A stretch of 7,835 bases of DNA, taken from the NCBI GenBank assembly GCA_002334985.1, contig DDBY01000162.1, positions 1 through 7,835 on the forward strand. Direction: 5' to 3'. A model generated the notes under the pieces. It had not been told where the DNA came from, ran no database searches, and saw nothing but the letters and a program-made list of their open reading frames with translations. Both the position numbers and the translations under genes were made by a program. Each line of letters starts with the position of its first letter. Position 1 is the first letter of the stretch. Positions 1 through 5,590 of this stretch are shown one piece after another. This DNA is from Micavibrio sp. UBA2020. GTDB taxonomy: Bacteria > Pseudomonadota > Alphaproteobacteria > Micavibrionales > UBA2020.

Positions 1-787
1 AGTGGCCAAGCAGCTGGCAAAAACGCTGGGGCTGGAGCTTTTGCGCTTTGACATGTCCGAATACATGGAGCGTCACAGCGTTGCGCGCTTGATTGGCGCC
101 CCGCCGGGCTACGTCGGGTTTGACCAGGGCGGCATGCTGACCGATAAAGTTGACCAGCACCCGCATGCCGTGCTGCTGCTGGATGAAATCGAAAAAGCGC
201 ATCCGGATATCTACAATATTCTTTTGCAGGTCATGGACTACGGCAAGCTGACGGATAACAACGGCAAGACGATTGATTTCCGCAACGTTATTCTCATTCT
301 CACCACCAACGCGGGCGCGGCGGAACTGGCCAAACCCGGCATGGGTTTCGGCCGCGAACTGCGTGTTGGTGATGACGAAGAAGCCATCAACCGCGCCTTC
401 AGCCCCGAATTCAGAAACCGCCTTGATGCCATCATCCCGTTCAGCGCGCTATCGCCGGAAACGATTGGCCGCGTGGTCGAAAAATTCATCATGCAGCTCG
501 AAGCGCTGCTGGGCGACCGTGGCGTGACGATTACCCTCAGCGACGCTGCGCGGCAATGGCTGGGCAAGAAAGGCTACGACCCGGCCATGGGCGCCCGCCC
601 GCTTGCCCGCGTCATTCAGGAATACGTCAAAAAACCGCTGGCCGAAGAATTGCTGTTCGGCAAGCTGGTGAAGGGCGGCGCTGTTGAAATTGACGAAAAA
701 GACGGCAAGCTCGTTTTCAACTATCCGCCCACCAAATCCGGCAAAGCGGCGAAAAAAGAAGACACCCCGCACGAACATGTTGAATAA
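1..787 (+). CDS. clpA: ClpA, ATP-dependent Clp protease ATP-binding subunit, C-terminal part (5' truncated)
   Basis: ClpA is the AAA+ unfoldase that recognises substrates, often through ClpS, and threads them into the ClpP peptidase in the cytoplasm. Only about the last 261 residues are present, covering most of the second ATPase module. Counting from the Val codon at position 2: pore loop GYVG at 36-39, Walker B LLLDEIE at 58-64 (D61, E62), sensor 1 TTN at 101-103, arginine-finger FRNR at 137-140, and sensor 2 GARP at 197-200. The wording (LLRFDMSEYMERH, KGYDPAMGARP) follows ClpA rather than ClpB or ClpC. The ClpP-binding loop appears to be GMGFG at 113-117, with Met where Ile is usual. The GTG at position 2 is an internal Val just after the Walker A lysine region, not a start. 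The last 20 or so residues form a charged tail (KSGKAAKKEDTPHEHVE) longer than in E. coli. The stop is TAA at 785-787, and the next gene begins 19 bases later on the same strand. Confidence 0.96.
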   Translation, partial: VAKQLAKTLGLELLRFDMSEYMERHSVARLIGAPPGYVGFDQGGMLTDKVDQHPHAVLLLDEIEKAHPDIYNILLQVMDYGKLTDNNGKTIDFRNVILILTTNAGAAELAKPGMGFGRELRVGDDEEAINRAFSPEFRNRLDAIIPFSALSPETIGRVVEKFIMQLEALLGDRGVTITLSDAARQWLGKKGYDPAMGARPLARVIQEYVKKPLAEELLFGKLVKGGAVEIDEKDGKLVFNYPPTKSGKAAKKEDTPHEHVE

Positions 788-806
788 CATCAGGAACGCA
801 TAAACC

Positions 807-1727
807 ATGCCCGTCAGCGAACAAGGCCATATTCTGGTCGTCGAAAACAACGATATCACGCGCAAGCTTATCATCGGTATCCTCAACAACAAGGGATACG
901 AAACGTATGAGGCCAAGTCGGGCGACGAGGCGACGGCGTTTCTGGCCAAGCCGCTACAGCTTTTGGTGCTGGACGTTGAAAACGACAATATCGACAACAT
1001 CGGCCTCCTGCATAAGCTGAAAATGAGCTACAGCCGCCTGCCGGTCATCGCGCTGACGGACGAAGACAATCAGGCCGCGGTCAAAGAGCGCATCGGCGTT
1101 GACCAAGTCACCATCATGAAAAAACCCGTGATGCCGGAAAAACTTTTGCAAAACATTCAGGGTTATTTGCTGCCGGGCATTGCCGAAAAAATCGTGAATG
1201 AAACCGTGCCGGCGTCCAAACCGCTTGCCCCTGATATGCGCGACCCGCAGGCAAAGGCCGACCGCGAAGGCTTCATGCGCCGCGCCATCGACCTCAGTCA
1301 GGAAAAGATGGATGCGAATTGCGGCGGGCCCTTCGGCGCCGTTATCGTCAAGGGCGGCAAGATTATTGCGGAGGGGTGGAATCAGGTTACCTCCAGCAAT
1401 GACCCGACGGCGCATGCCGAAATGGTCGCCATCCGCGAAGCCTGCAAGGCGCTGGGCGATTTCAGCCTCTCCGGCTGCGAGGTTTATACCAGCTGCGAGC
1501 CGTGCCCAATGTGCCTTGCTGCCCTTTATTGGGCACGCGTCGACCGCATCTATTTCGGCAATACGCGCGAAGATGCCGCGCGTATTGGCTTTGATGATGA
1601 TTTCATCTATAGCGAATTCAAAGTGACCGAAGACAAACGCAGCCTGCCCAGCAAAATGTTCCTGCGCGACGAGGCGAAAATTGTTTTCGAAAACTGGATG
1701 AAAAAATCCGACAAAACGCCTTATTGA
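807..1727 (+). CDS. Receiver (REC) domain fused to guanine deaminase-like nucleoside deaminase
   Basis: This 306-residue protein has two domains. Residues 8-120 are a CheY-like receiver domain: ILVVENND at 9-16, putative phosphoacceptor D56 in LLVLDVE, T84 in IALT, and K106-P107 in MKKP. The acidic pocket is E13-N14 rather than two acids, and the usual Met-Pro after the Asp is N59-D60, so phosphorylation is uncertain. Residues 121-152 are a linker. Residues 153-306 are a zinc cytidine-deaminase fold closely resembling Bacillus GuaD, which converts guanine to xanthine: GGPFGAVIVK at 173-182, SNDPTAHAE at 197-205 (zinc ligand H203, proton shuttle E205), SCEPCPMC at 229-236 (ligands C233, C236) and GFDDDFIY at 261-268. 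It ends in Tyr, as GuaD does. The GuaD-like wording favours guanine over the tRNA-adenosine deaminase TadA. Start: ATG with AGGA at 792-795. It lies 19 bases after clpA, probably in one operon. Control of deamination by the receiver is inference. Confidence 0.93.
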   Translation: MPVSEQGHILVVENNDITRKLIIGILNNKGYETYEAKSGDEATAFLAKPLQLLVLDVENDNIDNIGLLHKLKMSYSRLPVIALTDEDNQAAVKERIGVDQVTIMKKPVMPEKLLQNIQGYLLPGIAEKIVNETVPASKPLAPDMRDPQAKADREGFMRRAIDLSQEKMDANCGGPFGAVIVKGGKIIAEGWNQVTSSNDPTAHAEMVAIREACKALGDFSLSGCEVYTSCEPCPMCLAALYWARVDRIYFGNTREDAARIGFDDDFIYSEFKVTEDKRSLPSKMFLRDEAKIVFENWMKKSDKTPY

Positions 1728-1775
1728 TTTCCGCCGCCCTTTCTTTCCCCCCTTTAAAACCGGAGTTTGCCTGCC

Positions 1776-2468
1776 ATGAAATACAGCATCACCGCCGATG
1801 TCGCCTTTCCTCTGCTGCGTTTTGATTTGCAGGAGGGCGAGAAGATTAAAGCCGAAAGCGGCGCGATGGTCGCGATGTCCGAAGGCATGGCGCTGACCGG
1901 CAAGATGGACGGCGGTTTCCTGCGCGGCATCGCGCGGAAATTTTCGGGCGAAAGCTTTTTCATGCAGCAGATAGAAGCCACGCACGGCAACGGCTGGGCG
2001 CTTTTGGCGGCGGCGACCCCCGGCAATATCACTACGGCCGAAGTCGGCGCGGGGCGCGAGCTGCTGGTGCAAAAAGACGGCTATCTGGCCGCGACCGAGG
2101 GCGTGCAGGTATCCACCAAGATGCAAAGCCTGTCCAAAGGCCTTTTCAGCGGCGAGGGGTTTTTTATCGTCAAGGTCTTTGGCGAGGGGACTGTGTTTCT
2201 CTCCACCTACGGCTCCATCCATACGATTGAAATTCCCGAAGGCGAGACGGTGCTTATCGACAACGGCCATCTTGTCGCGTGGGATGCGTCGATGAAATAC
2301 GAAATCACCAAGGGCGGCAGCGGCTGGGTTTCCGCCGTGACGTCGGGTGAGGGGTTTGCCTGCCGTTTCCGCGGCCCCGGCCGCGTGCTGATACAAACGC
2401 GCAACCCCCAGCAGCTGGCCGGATGGCTCTTCCCCTTCCTGCCGATTCCGAAAACTGTGGCCAGATAG
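1776..2468 (+). CDS. AIM24 / TIGR00266 family protein
   Basis: This is a 230-residue soluble-looking protein of the AIM24 (DUF124, TIGR00266) family, built from repeated beta-hairpin units. Family landmarks seen in order: AESGAMVAMSEG near residue 28, FSGESFF near 57, GWALLAAATPGNI near 73, GEGFFIVKVFGEGTVFLSTYG near 127, NGHLVAWDAS near 165, GEGFACRFRGPGRVLIQTRNP near 191, and a hydrophobic proline end (LFPFLPIP). The bacterial function is not established; the yeast relative Aim24 is mitochondrial and has been linked to inner-membrane organisation. The ATG at 1776 is chosen because GGAG at 1762-1765 lies 10 bases upstream; an in-frame TTG at 1767 would leave only one base after that motif. 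The gene follows the deaminase by 48 bases with no terminator, so co-transcription with clpA and the deaminase is likely. No catalytic residues can be assigned. Confidence 0.92.
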   Translation: MKYSITADVAFPLLRFDLQEGEKIKAESGAMVAMSEGMALTGKMDGGFLRGIARKFSGESFFMQQIEATHGNGWALLAAATPGNITTAEVGAGRELLVQKDGYLAATEGVQVSTKMQSLSKGLFSGEGFFIVKVFGEGTVFLSTYGSIHTIEIPEGETVLIDNGHLVAWDASMKYEITKGGSGWVSAVTSGEGFACRFRGPGRVLIQTRNPQQLAGWLFPFLPIPKTVAR

Positions 2469-2471
2469 GCT

Positions 2472-2503
2472 TTCCAGAAGCTTGTTTTTGCAAGCGTTTG
2501 GAA
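2472..2503 (+). terminator. Imperfect 13-bp hairpin after the AIM24 gene, weak terminator candidate
   Basis: TTCCAGAAGCTTG (2472-2484) pairs with CAAGCGTTTGGAA (2491-2503) across a 6-base loop, with one G-T wobble and one A-G mismatch. It begins three bases after the stop of the AIM24 gene, where a terminator is expected. The run of T it needs is poor: ATATTAAC intervenes before ATTTTT at 2512. It could instead protect the 3' end of the mRNA, or terminate weakly. Confidence 0.4.
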
Positions 2504-2527
2504 TATTAACTATTTTTGCGCTAAAAT
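2498..2527 (+). promoter_or_regulatory. Candidate promoter for the SNase-like membrane protein
   Basis: TTGGAA (2498-2503) and TAAAAT (2522-2527) are separated by 18 bases and resemble -35 and -10 hexamers (4 of 6 and 5 of 6 matches to the housekeeping consensus). Transcription would start near 2534, about 40 bases before the start codon. The -35 overlaps the 3' arm of the preceding hairpin. A weaker alternative is TTGCAA at 2488-2493 with TATTTT at 2511-2516. Pattern match only. Confidence 0.3.
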
Positions 2528-2575
2528 GGACTACTCCGGTGCGTCCGCACTGCATCGTTTCTGATGGGGGATTTT

Positions 2576-3706
2576 ATGCGTTTTCTTGCCACGGCCGCGC
2601 TGGTCGCTGTTTCGCTTTCCGCTGTTTTGTTTTTGCCGCTGCATGACGTGCAGGCGCAATCGCAGCAGCGCGCCGCACCGCAAACGGCGCAGGCACCTGC
2701 GACAACACAAGGGGCAGCCCCTGCCGCCTCGCGCCTGCCGGAGCGCATCCAGCGCCCGATGGTGCCGATTGACCCCGTGACCCTGCGCGCGGAGGGGTTG
2801 ATGATACGCCTCTGGGGTATTCGCCCCGTGACGTCGAGCGAGACGATGCTGGAGCTGCGCGCGATGGAGCTTCTGACCTCGCTTATTCAGGAAGGGCAGG
2901 TCAGCTGTAAATTGGAAGGCGGCGTGGTGCCGGAGCTTATCGGCCGCTGCGTCACGCAGGAAAACCGCGAACTGGCGCTGGAGCTTCTCAACAACGGCTA
3001 TGCCATCGTGGACCGCCGCCAGACGTATAACATGCCCTTCGCCTCCGGCTATGAAACGGCGCAGGAGCAGGCGCGCATCGCCAAAAAAGGCGTCTGGGCG
3101 CTGAAAGACCAGCAAGCGCCGACGCTGCCCAAATGGCTGCAATCCGACGTTCTGGCGCCGCTGGTGATTTTCGGCGGCATGTTCCTCGGCTTCCTTTTCA
3201 ATGCGCTTATCATGCTGCGTTTCATGGGCCGTTTTTCGCAAAGCCAGTCGAGCGAGAATTTGCAGGCCGAGCGCAAAGAAGCGCTTTTGCAATCACGCGA
3301 GCGTCAGGTGCTTGTCACCACGCTGGAGGGCGAGCTGACCGAAAACAAAAACAAGATTGAAGCCTTCCTTGTCATCTACGGCGATTTGCTGAAAACGCTG
3401 AACGACCCTGTGCAAACGCCGAAATACCAGCAGGTCGGCGACATCGTGCAAAAACACCCCAGCTATAGCAAGACAGTGTTTGAAGCGAACGTGGGCAAGC
3501 TCTCGCTTCTCGACATCAAGCTGGCGGGGCATTTGTCCAAGCTTTATTCCGCGATGCCGAAAGAGCAGGAATATATCAACCTCGACCAGAATGTGCCGCT
3601 GGATACCGCGGTCAAGCTGGTTGAAAAAGTTTTGCAGGACGCGGAAGAGCTTCTGGGTCCCATCGCGCAGGTCGTGCGCGAACTGCAAGAAGCGGCGCGG
3701 CAATAA
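2576..3706 (+). CDS. Exported, membrane-anchored SNase-like (thermonuclease fold) protein with degenerate active site
   Basis: This is a 376-residue protein. Residues 1-27 look like a signal peptide (hydrophobic 8-21, possible cleavage after VQA). Residues 28-60 are a Gln/Ala/Pro-rich linker. Residues 63-177 resemble the thermonuclease (SNase) fold of exported alphaproteobacterial proteins: DPVTL, MIRLWGI, the pair C111/C125 (a likely disulphide), ELLNNGYAIV, and AQEQARIAKKGVWAL. By my alignment the catalytic positions are changed: second Asp of DGDT is V68, Asp and Glu of GIDAPE are R83 and T86, and the second Arg is E120; only R78 remains. Residues 192-217 form a transmembrane helix, followed by a charged coiled coil (about 222-262) and a helical tail. 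The expected topology is periplasmic SNase-like domain and cytoplasmic tail. Start: ATG 2576, preceded at 6 bases by GGGGG; the in-frame ATG at 2564 has no ribosome-binding site and would push charge before the signal peptide. A binding or scaffold role is inference. Confidence 0.85.
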   Translation: MRFLATAALVAVSLSAVLFLPLHDVQAQSQQRAAPQTAQAPATTQGAAPAASRLPERIQRPMVPIDPVTLRAEGLMIRLWGIRPVTSSETMLELRAMELLTSLIQEGQVSCKLEGGVVPELIGRCVTQENRELALELLNNGYAIVDRRQTYNMPFASGYETAQEQARIAKKGVWALKDQQAPTLPKWLQSDVLAPLVIFGGMFLGFLFNALIMLRFMGRFSQSQSSENLQAERKEALLQSRERQVLVTTLEGELTENKNKIEAFLVIYGDLLKTLNDPVQTPKYQQVGDIVQKHPSYSKTVFEANVGKLSLLDIKLAGHLSKLYSAMPKEQEYINLDQNVPLDTAVKLVEKVLQDAEELLGPIAQVVRELQEAARQ

Positions 3707-3724
3707 CCGCGTATCTTCAAACAT

Positions 3725-3754
3725 AAAAAAAGCCGGTTTATACCGGCTTTTTTT
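3725..3754. terminator. Bidirectional intrinsic terminator between convergent genes
   Basis: GCCGGT (3732-3737), loop TTAT, and ACCGGC (3742-3747) form a perfect stem flanked by seven A on the left and seven T on the right. It is symmetrical, so it ends plus-strand transcription of the SNase-like gene (stop at 3706) and minus-strand transcription of the glycosylase gene (stop at 3775). Confidence 0.93.
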
Positions 3755-3774
3755 ATGTTTCAGGCATAGCTTTT

Positions 3775-4452
3775 CTAGGCGCAGATTTTTTTGGCGCGGC
3801 TGACGACGGCTTCGAACATTTCTGTGGTCAGGCGCCCCGTGTTCACGTTGTAGCGGGAGCAGTGATAGCTGTCGATAAGCGTGACCGGGTATTGCATGTT
3901 CTTCTTGGGCGCAAGCGTATAGTGCAAATCGTGGCCGAATTTGCAGGCGGCGGCGGTGAAGCCGAGCGCCTTCAGTACGCTTTGGTGCGCAACCGTGCCA
4001 AGCGCGATGATGGCCTTGAGGCGCGTGAAGCGCTGCAATTCCTGCTCCAGATACGGACGGCAGGCGGCGATTTCGGCGGGCAGGGGCTTGTTTTCCGGCG
4101 GCACGCAGCGCACGGCATTGGTGATGCGTGCGTCTATCAGTTCTAGCCCGTCATTGGCGCGTTTGTCGTAGGTGCCGCTGGCAAATCCGAATTTGACCAG
4201 TGTGGGGTAGAGCAAATCGCCCGCGTAATCGTTGGTGAAGGGGCGCCCCGTAAAATTCGCGCCGCGCAATCCGGGCGCAAGGCCGACAATCAAAAGCGCG
4301 GGGTCGTCGTCGCCAAACGACGGCACGGGCGCGTTGAACATCAGCGGAAAAGCCGCGCGGTTTTCGCGGCGGAAATCAGCCAGACGCGGGCAGGTGCCGC
4401 AATCCTTGGCGGGGGCTTCGTGTTTTTGTGCGGGGCAGGCGGCTTTTTTCAT
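3775..4452 (-). CDS. Uracil-DNA glycosylase, family 5 (UDGb type), iron-sulphur
   Basis: Enzymes of this family remove uracil, and often other deaminated bases, from DNA to start base-excision repair. The 225-residue protein shows GLAPGLRGANFTGRPFTND at 57-75, which is the UDGb form of motif 1 lacking the acidic or Asn residue of other UDG families, NAVRCVPPENKP at 112-123, and the second motif HCSRYN at 197-202 followed by TGRL, where many homologues have HPS. C18 and C21 (CGTC), C116 and C131 have the spacing expected of 4Fe-4S cluster ligands in families 4 and 5. The ATG at 4450-4452 has no strong ribosome-binding site. It follows the NYN gene on the same strand by 87 bases, probably in one transcript, and ends at a shared terminator. 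Family assignment is by motif; exact substrate range cannot be read from the sequence. Confidence 0.93.
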   Translation of the reverse strand: MKKAACPAQKHEAPAKDCGTCPRLADFRRENRAAFPLMFNAPVPSFGDDDPALLIVGLAPGLRGANFTGRPFTNDYAGDLLYPTLVKFGFASGTYDKRANDGLELIDARITNAVRCVPPENKPLPAEIAACRPYLEQELQRFTRLKAIIALGTVAHQSVLKALGFTAAACKFGHDLHYTLAPKKNMQYPVTLIDSYHCSRYNVNTGRLTTEMFEAVVSRAKKICA

Positions 4453-4465
4453 GCCGGATGTTTAA

Positions 4466-4524
4466 CAGCCCGCCGCGCCGTTATCAAGGCTGAACCTTTT
4501 TCCGGCGGGCGGGCTGCTTGATAA
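4466..4524 (-). repeat. Two overlapping (interleaved) inverted repeats in the NYN-UDG gap
   Basis: Read on the plus strand, arm A is CAGCCCGCC (4466-4474), arm B TTATCAAG (4481-4488), then A' GGCGGGCTG (4508-4516) and B' CTTGATAA (4517-4524), which directly abut. Both pairs are perfect (9 and 8 bp) and the order is A-B-A'-B', so the two hairpins interlock. On the transcribed minus strand the A stem can extend by four more GC pairs past a one-base bulge. This stem would end about 13 bases before the glycosylase ATG, where it could affect ribosome access. The GC-rich stem lacks a following T run, so it is not a standard terminator. Confidence 0.55.
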
Positions 4525-4539
4525 GGCAGATATTTTAAA

Positions 4540-5205
4540 TCAGGCGCGGATGCGCGGGGTCGGCGTCGGGCTGGTGCCGTCGGTGTCGCCGCCTGCGGGC
4601 GCGCTTGCAGCGGCAGCAGCAGCTGCTGCGTTTTGGCCGCCACCTTGACGCGTGATGAATTCCATCAAATCGACGAGGTCGATGAAATGGTCGGCCTGAC
4701 GGCGCAGTTCATCCGCCACCATCGGGGGCTGGGTGCGAATGGTGGATACGACCGTGACGCGCGTGCCTTTGCGCTGTACCGATTCCAGCAGGCGGCGGAA
4801 ATCGCCATCGCCCGAAAACAGCACGATGTGGTCAACGTGGTCGGCCAGTTCCATCATGTCGATGGCAAGCTCGATATCCATGTTGCCTTTAATCTTGCGG
4901 CGGCCCGTGTGGTCGGTGAATTCCTTGGCGGGCTTGGTCACCATGGTGTAGCCGTTGTAGTCCAGCCAGTCGATAAGCGGGCGGATGGGGGAATATTCCT
5001 GATCTTCCATCAGGGCGGTGTAGTAAAACGCGCGAACAAGGCGGCTTTGGCCGGAAATCCAGTTCAGCAGGCGTTTATAGTCGATGTCGAATTCAAGACT
5101 TTTGGCGGCGGCGTAAAGATTCGCCCCGTCAATGAACACGGCGAGCTTTTCGGCAGGGTAGAAGAAGCTTGCGCCGGCGAATTCAGAATTTTTGTTGTTT
5201 TTCAA
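4540..5205 (-). CDS. NYN domain protein (LabA/DUF88 type, PIN-like ribonuclease)
   Basis: NYN domains are PIN-like metal-dependent nucleases, mostly acting on RNA. In this 221-residue protein the domain spans about residues 20-185: FIDGANLY at 24-31 with metal ligand candidate D26, GNMDIELAIDMM at 107-118 (D110, D116), SGDGDF at 131-136 (D133, D135), and the beta strand RVTVVS at 149-154. The acidic residues expected for catalysis are all present. The last 35 residues are low-complexity, with a run of eight alanines followed by Gly/Thr/Pro, and probably disordered. The start is TTG (5203-5205); AGAGG lies 8 bases upstream and no ATG in this frame gives a complete first strand. It is the first gene of a probable two-gene unit with the UDGb gene and is divergent from rpoZ. 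The RNA target is unknown. Confidence 0.92.
   Translation of the reverse strand: MKNNKNSEFAGASFFYPAEKLAVFIDGANLYAAAKSLEFDIDYKRLLNWISGQSRLVRAFYYTALMEDQEYSPIRPLIDWLDYNGYTMVTKPAKEFTDHTGRRKIKGNMDIELAIDMMELADHVDHIVLFSGDGDFRRLLESVQRKGTRVTVVSTIRTQPPMVADELRRQADHFIDLVDLMEFITRQGGGQNAAAAAAAASAPAGGDTDGTSPTPTPRIRA
4616..4629. repeat. Short GCA/GCT trinucleotide palindrome in the poly-Ala tract
   Basis: GCAGCAGCTGCTGC is a perfect 14-base palindrome inside the alanine run of the NYN protein tail. Repeats of this kind can change length by slippage, which here would only add or remove alanines from a tail outside the nuclease domain. Confidence 0.6.
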
Positions 5206-5218
5206 GATGTTAACCTCT
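5206..5218 (-). promoter_or_regulatory. Ribosome-binding site deciding the TTG start of the NYN gene
   Basis: On the minus strand AGAGG (5218 down to 5214) is followed by 8 bases and the TTG codon at 5205. The motif and its spacing are good, and they are the main reason for accepting a TTG start. Confidence 0.7.
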
Positions 5219-5237
5219 GGCTTCGGAAACGTTTTCC

Positions 5238-5264
5238 CGCCCCTTGATTGGAGGGGGCGTTTTT
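5238..5264 (+). terminator. Terminator-like hairpin facing plus strand, in the NYN 5' leader
   Basis: CGCCCC (5238-5243) pairs with GGGGCG (5254-5259), extendable by a T-G and a T-A pair to a 6-base loop, and is followed by TTTTT. On the plus strand this is a normal intrinsic terminator shape, but no plus-strand gene lies before it: upstream is antisense to the NYN gene. On the minus strand the same hairpin sits about 20 bases upstream of the NYN ribosome-binding site and has no T run. Confidence 0.5.
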
Positions 5265-5347
5265 GTTAATTGTGTCGTTGGCGCTGCCCCGTGTTTCGTA
5301 AATGGCAGTGGCAAAACCCACGCCCGCCATTATCAGGTCAGAGCAAC

Positions 5348-5377
5348 TCTATAATCCGAGATATTTGACTCTGTCAA
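5348..5377 (-). promoter_or_regulatory. Candidate promoter for the NYN-UDG unit
   Basis: On the minus strand a perfect TTGACA (5377 to 5372) is followed after 18 bases by TATAGA (5353 to 5348, 4 of 6). Transcription would start near 5341, giving a leader of about 135 bases with two hairpins. The -35 hexamer is one half of a small palindrome whose other half is a plus-strand -35. Confidence 0.45.
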
Positions 5378-5393
5378 GCATCTTTATTAAAAA
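5365..5393 (+). promoter_or_regulatory. Candidate distal promoter for rpoZ
   Basis: TTGACT (5365-5370, 5 of 6) and TAAAAA (5388-5393, 4 of 6) are 17 bases apart. It points towards rpoZ, but the leader would be about 190 bases, and the proximal candidate at 5468-5496 looks better. Its -35 directly adjoins the -35 of the divergent promoter. Confidence 0.3.
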
Positions 5394-5467
5394 TAACTCA
5401 ACTTCTTATCGAAACATGAAATGAGGGCGTGGAGGCGGAAAAACAAGCCTCCGGCCTTGAATTTTTG

Positions 5468-5496
5468 TTGCAAAGATAAGGGGCTGGTTTTATAAA
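5468..5496 (+). promoter_or_regulatory. Candidate proximal promoter for rpoZ
   Basis: TTGCAA (5468-5473) and TATAAA (5491-5496, 5 of 6) are separated by exactly 17 bases. Transcription from about 5503 would give a leader of close to 90 bases containing the GCCGG/CCGGC hairpin. This is the best plus-strand match in the intergenic region. Confidence 0.5.
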
Positions 5497-5590
5497 AAAT
5501 GCCTGTTTTGCAGACTCGGCTATGCCCGAATCCTGCCCCGTTATTCTCCGCCGGTTTTTTTCCGGCTGAAACTTGCAAAGGTGACCCGCG

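Larger units (their letters stand above)
5206..5590. other. Divergent intergenic region between the NYN gene and rpoZ
   Basis: These 385 bases contain no convincing gene. They hold candidate promoters in both directions, entered separately, and several small hairpins: AATGGC/GCCATT with inner GTGG/CCAC (5301-5331), GGAGGC/GCCTCC (5431-5452), and GCCGG/CCGGC with a loop of seven T (5550-5566) in the rpoZ leader. The likely ribosome-binding site of rpoZ is AAGG at 5578-5581. The AT content rises around 5340-5420, as expected for a promoter zone. I found no tRNA, tmRNA, 6S or signal-recognition-particle RNA pattern and no riboswitch I know. Confidence 0.7.

Noticed and set aside
1767..1775. TTG as an upstream start of the AIM24 gene
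   Set aside because: It lies one base after the GGAG motif, too close for initiation; the ATG at 1776 has proper spacing.
954..2555. Minus-strand open frame of 533 codons opposite the deaminase and AIM24 genes
   Set aside because: It is the shadow of two well-recognised plus-strand genes, resembles no family I know, and has no ribosome-binding site support.
2531..3292. Minus-strand open frame of 253 codons opposite the SNase-like gene
   Set aside because: The plus frame has a signal peptide, fold motifs, a transmembrane helix and a terminator; the minus frame has none of these.
4633..5247. Plus-strand open frame of 204 codons opposite the NYN gene
   Set aside because: The minus strand has all NYN catalytic motifs; the plus frame shows no domain and no start signal.
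5270..5480. A structured non-coding RNA (tmRNA, 6S, SRP RNA or riboswitch)
   Set aside because: The hairpins are short and separate, and none of the conserved sequence boxes of these RNAs are visible.
5421..5495. Possible 24-codon small gene in the rpoZ upstream region
   Set aside because: There is no ribosome-binding site at a sensible distance, and its end overlaps the best -10 element; chance is a sufficient explanation.
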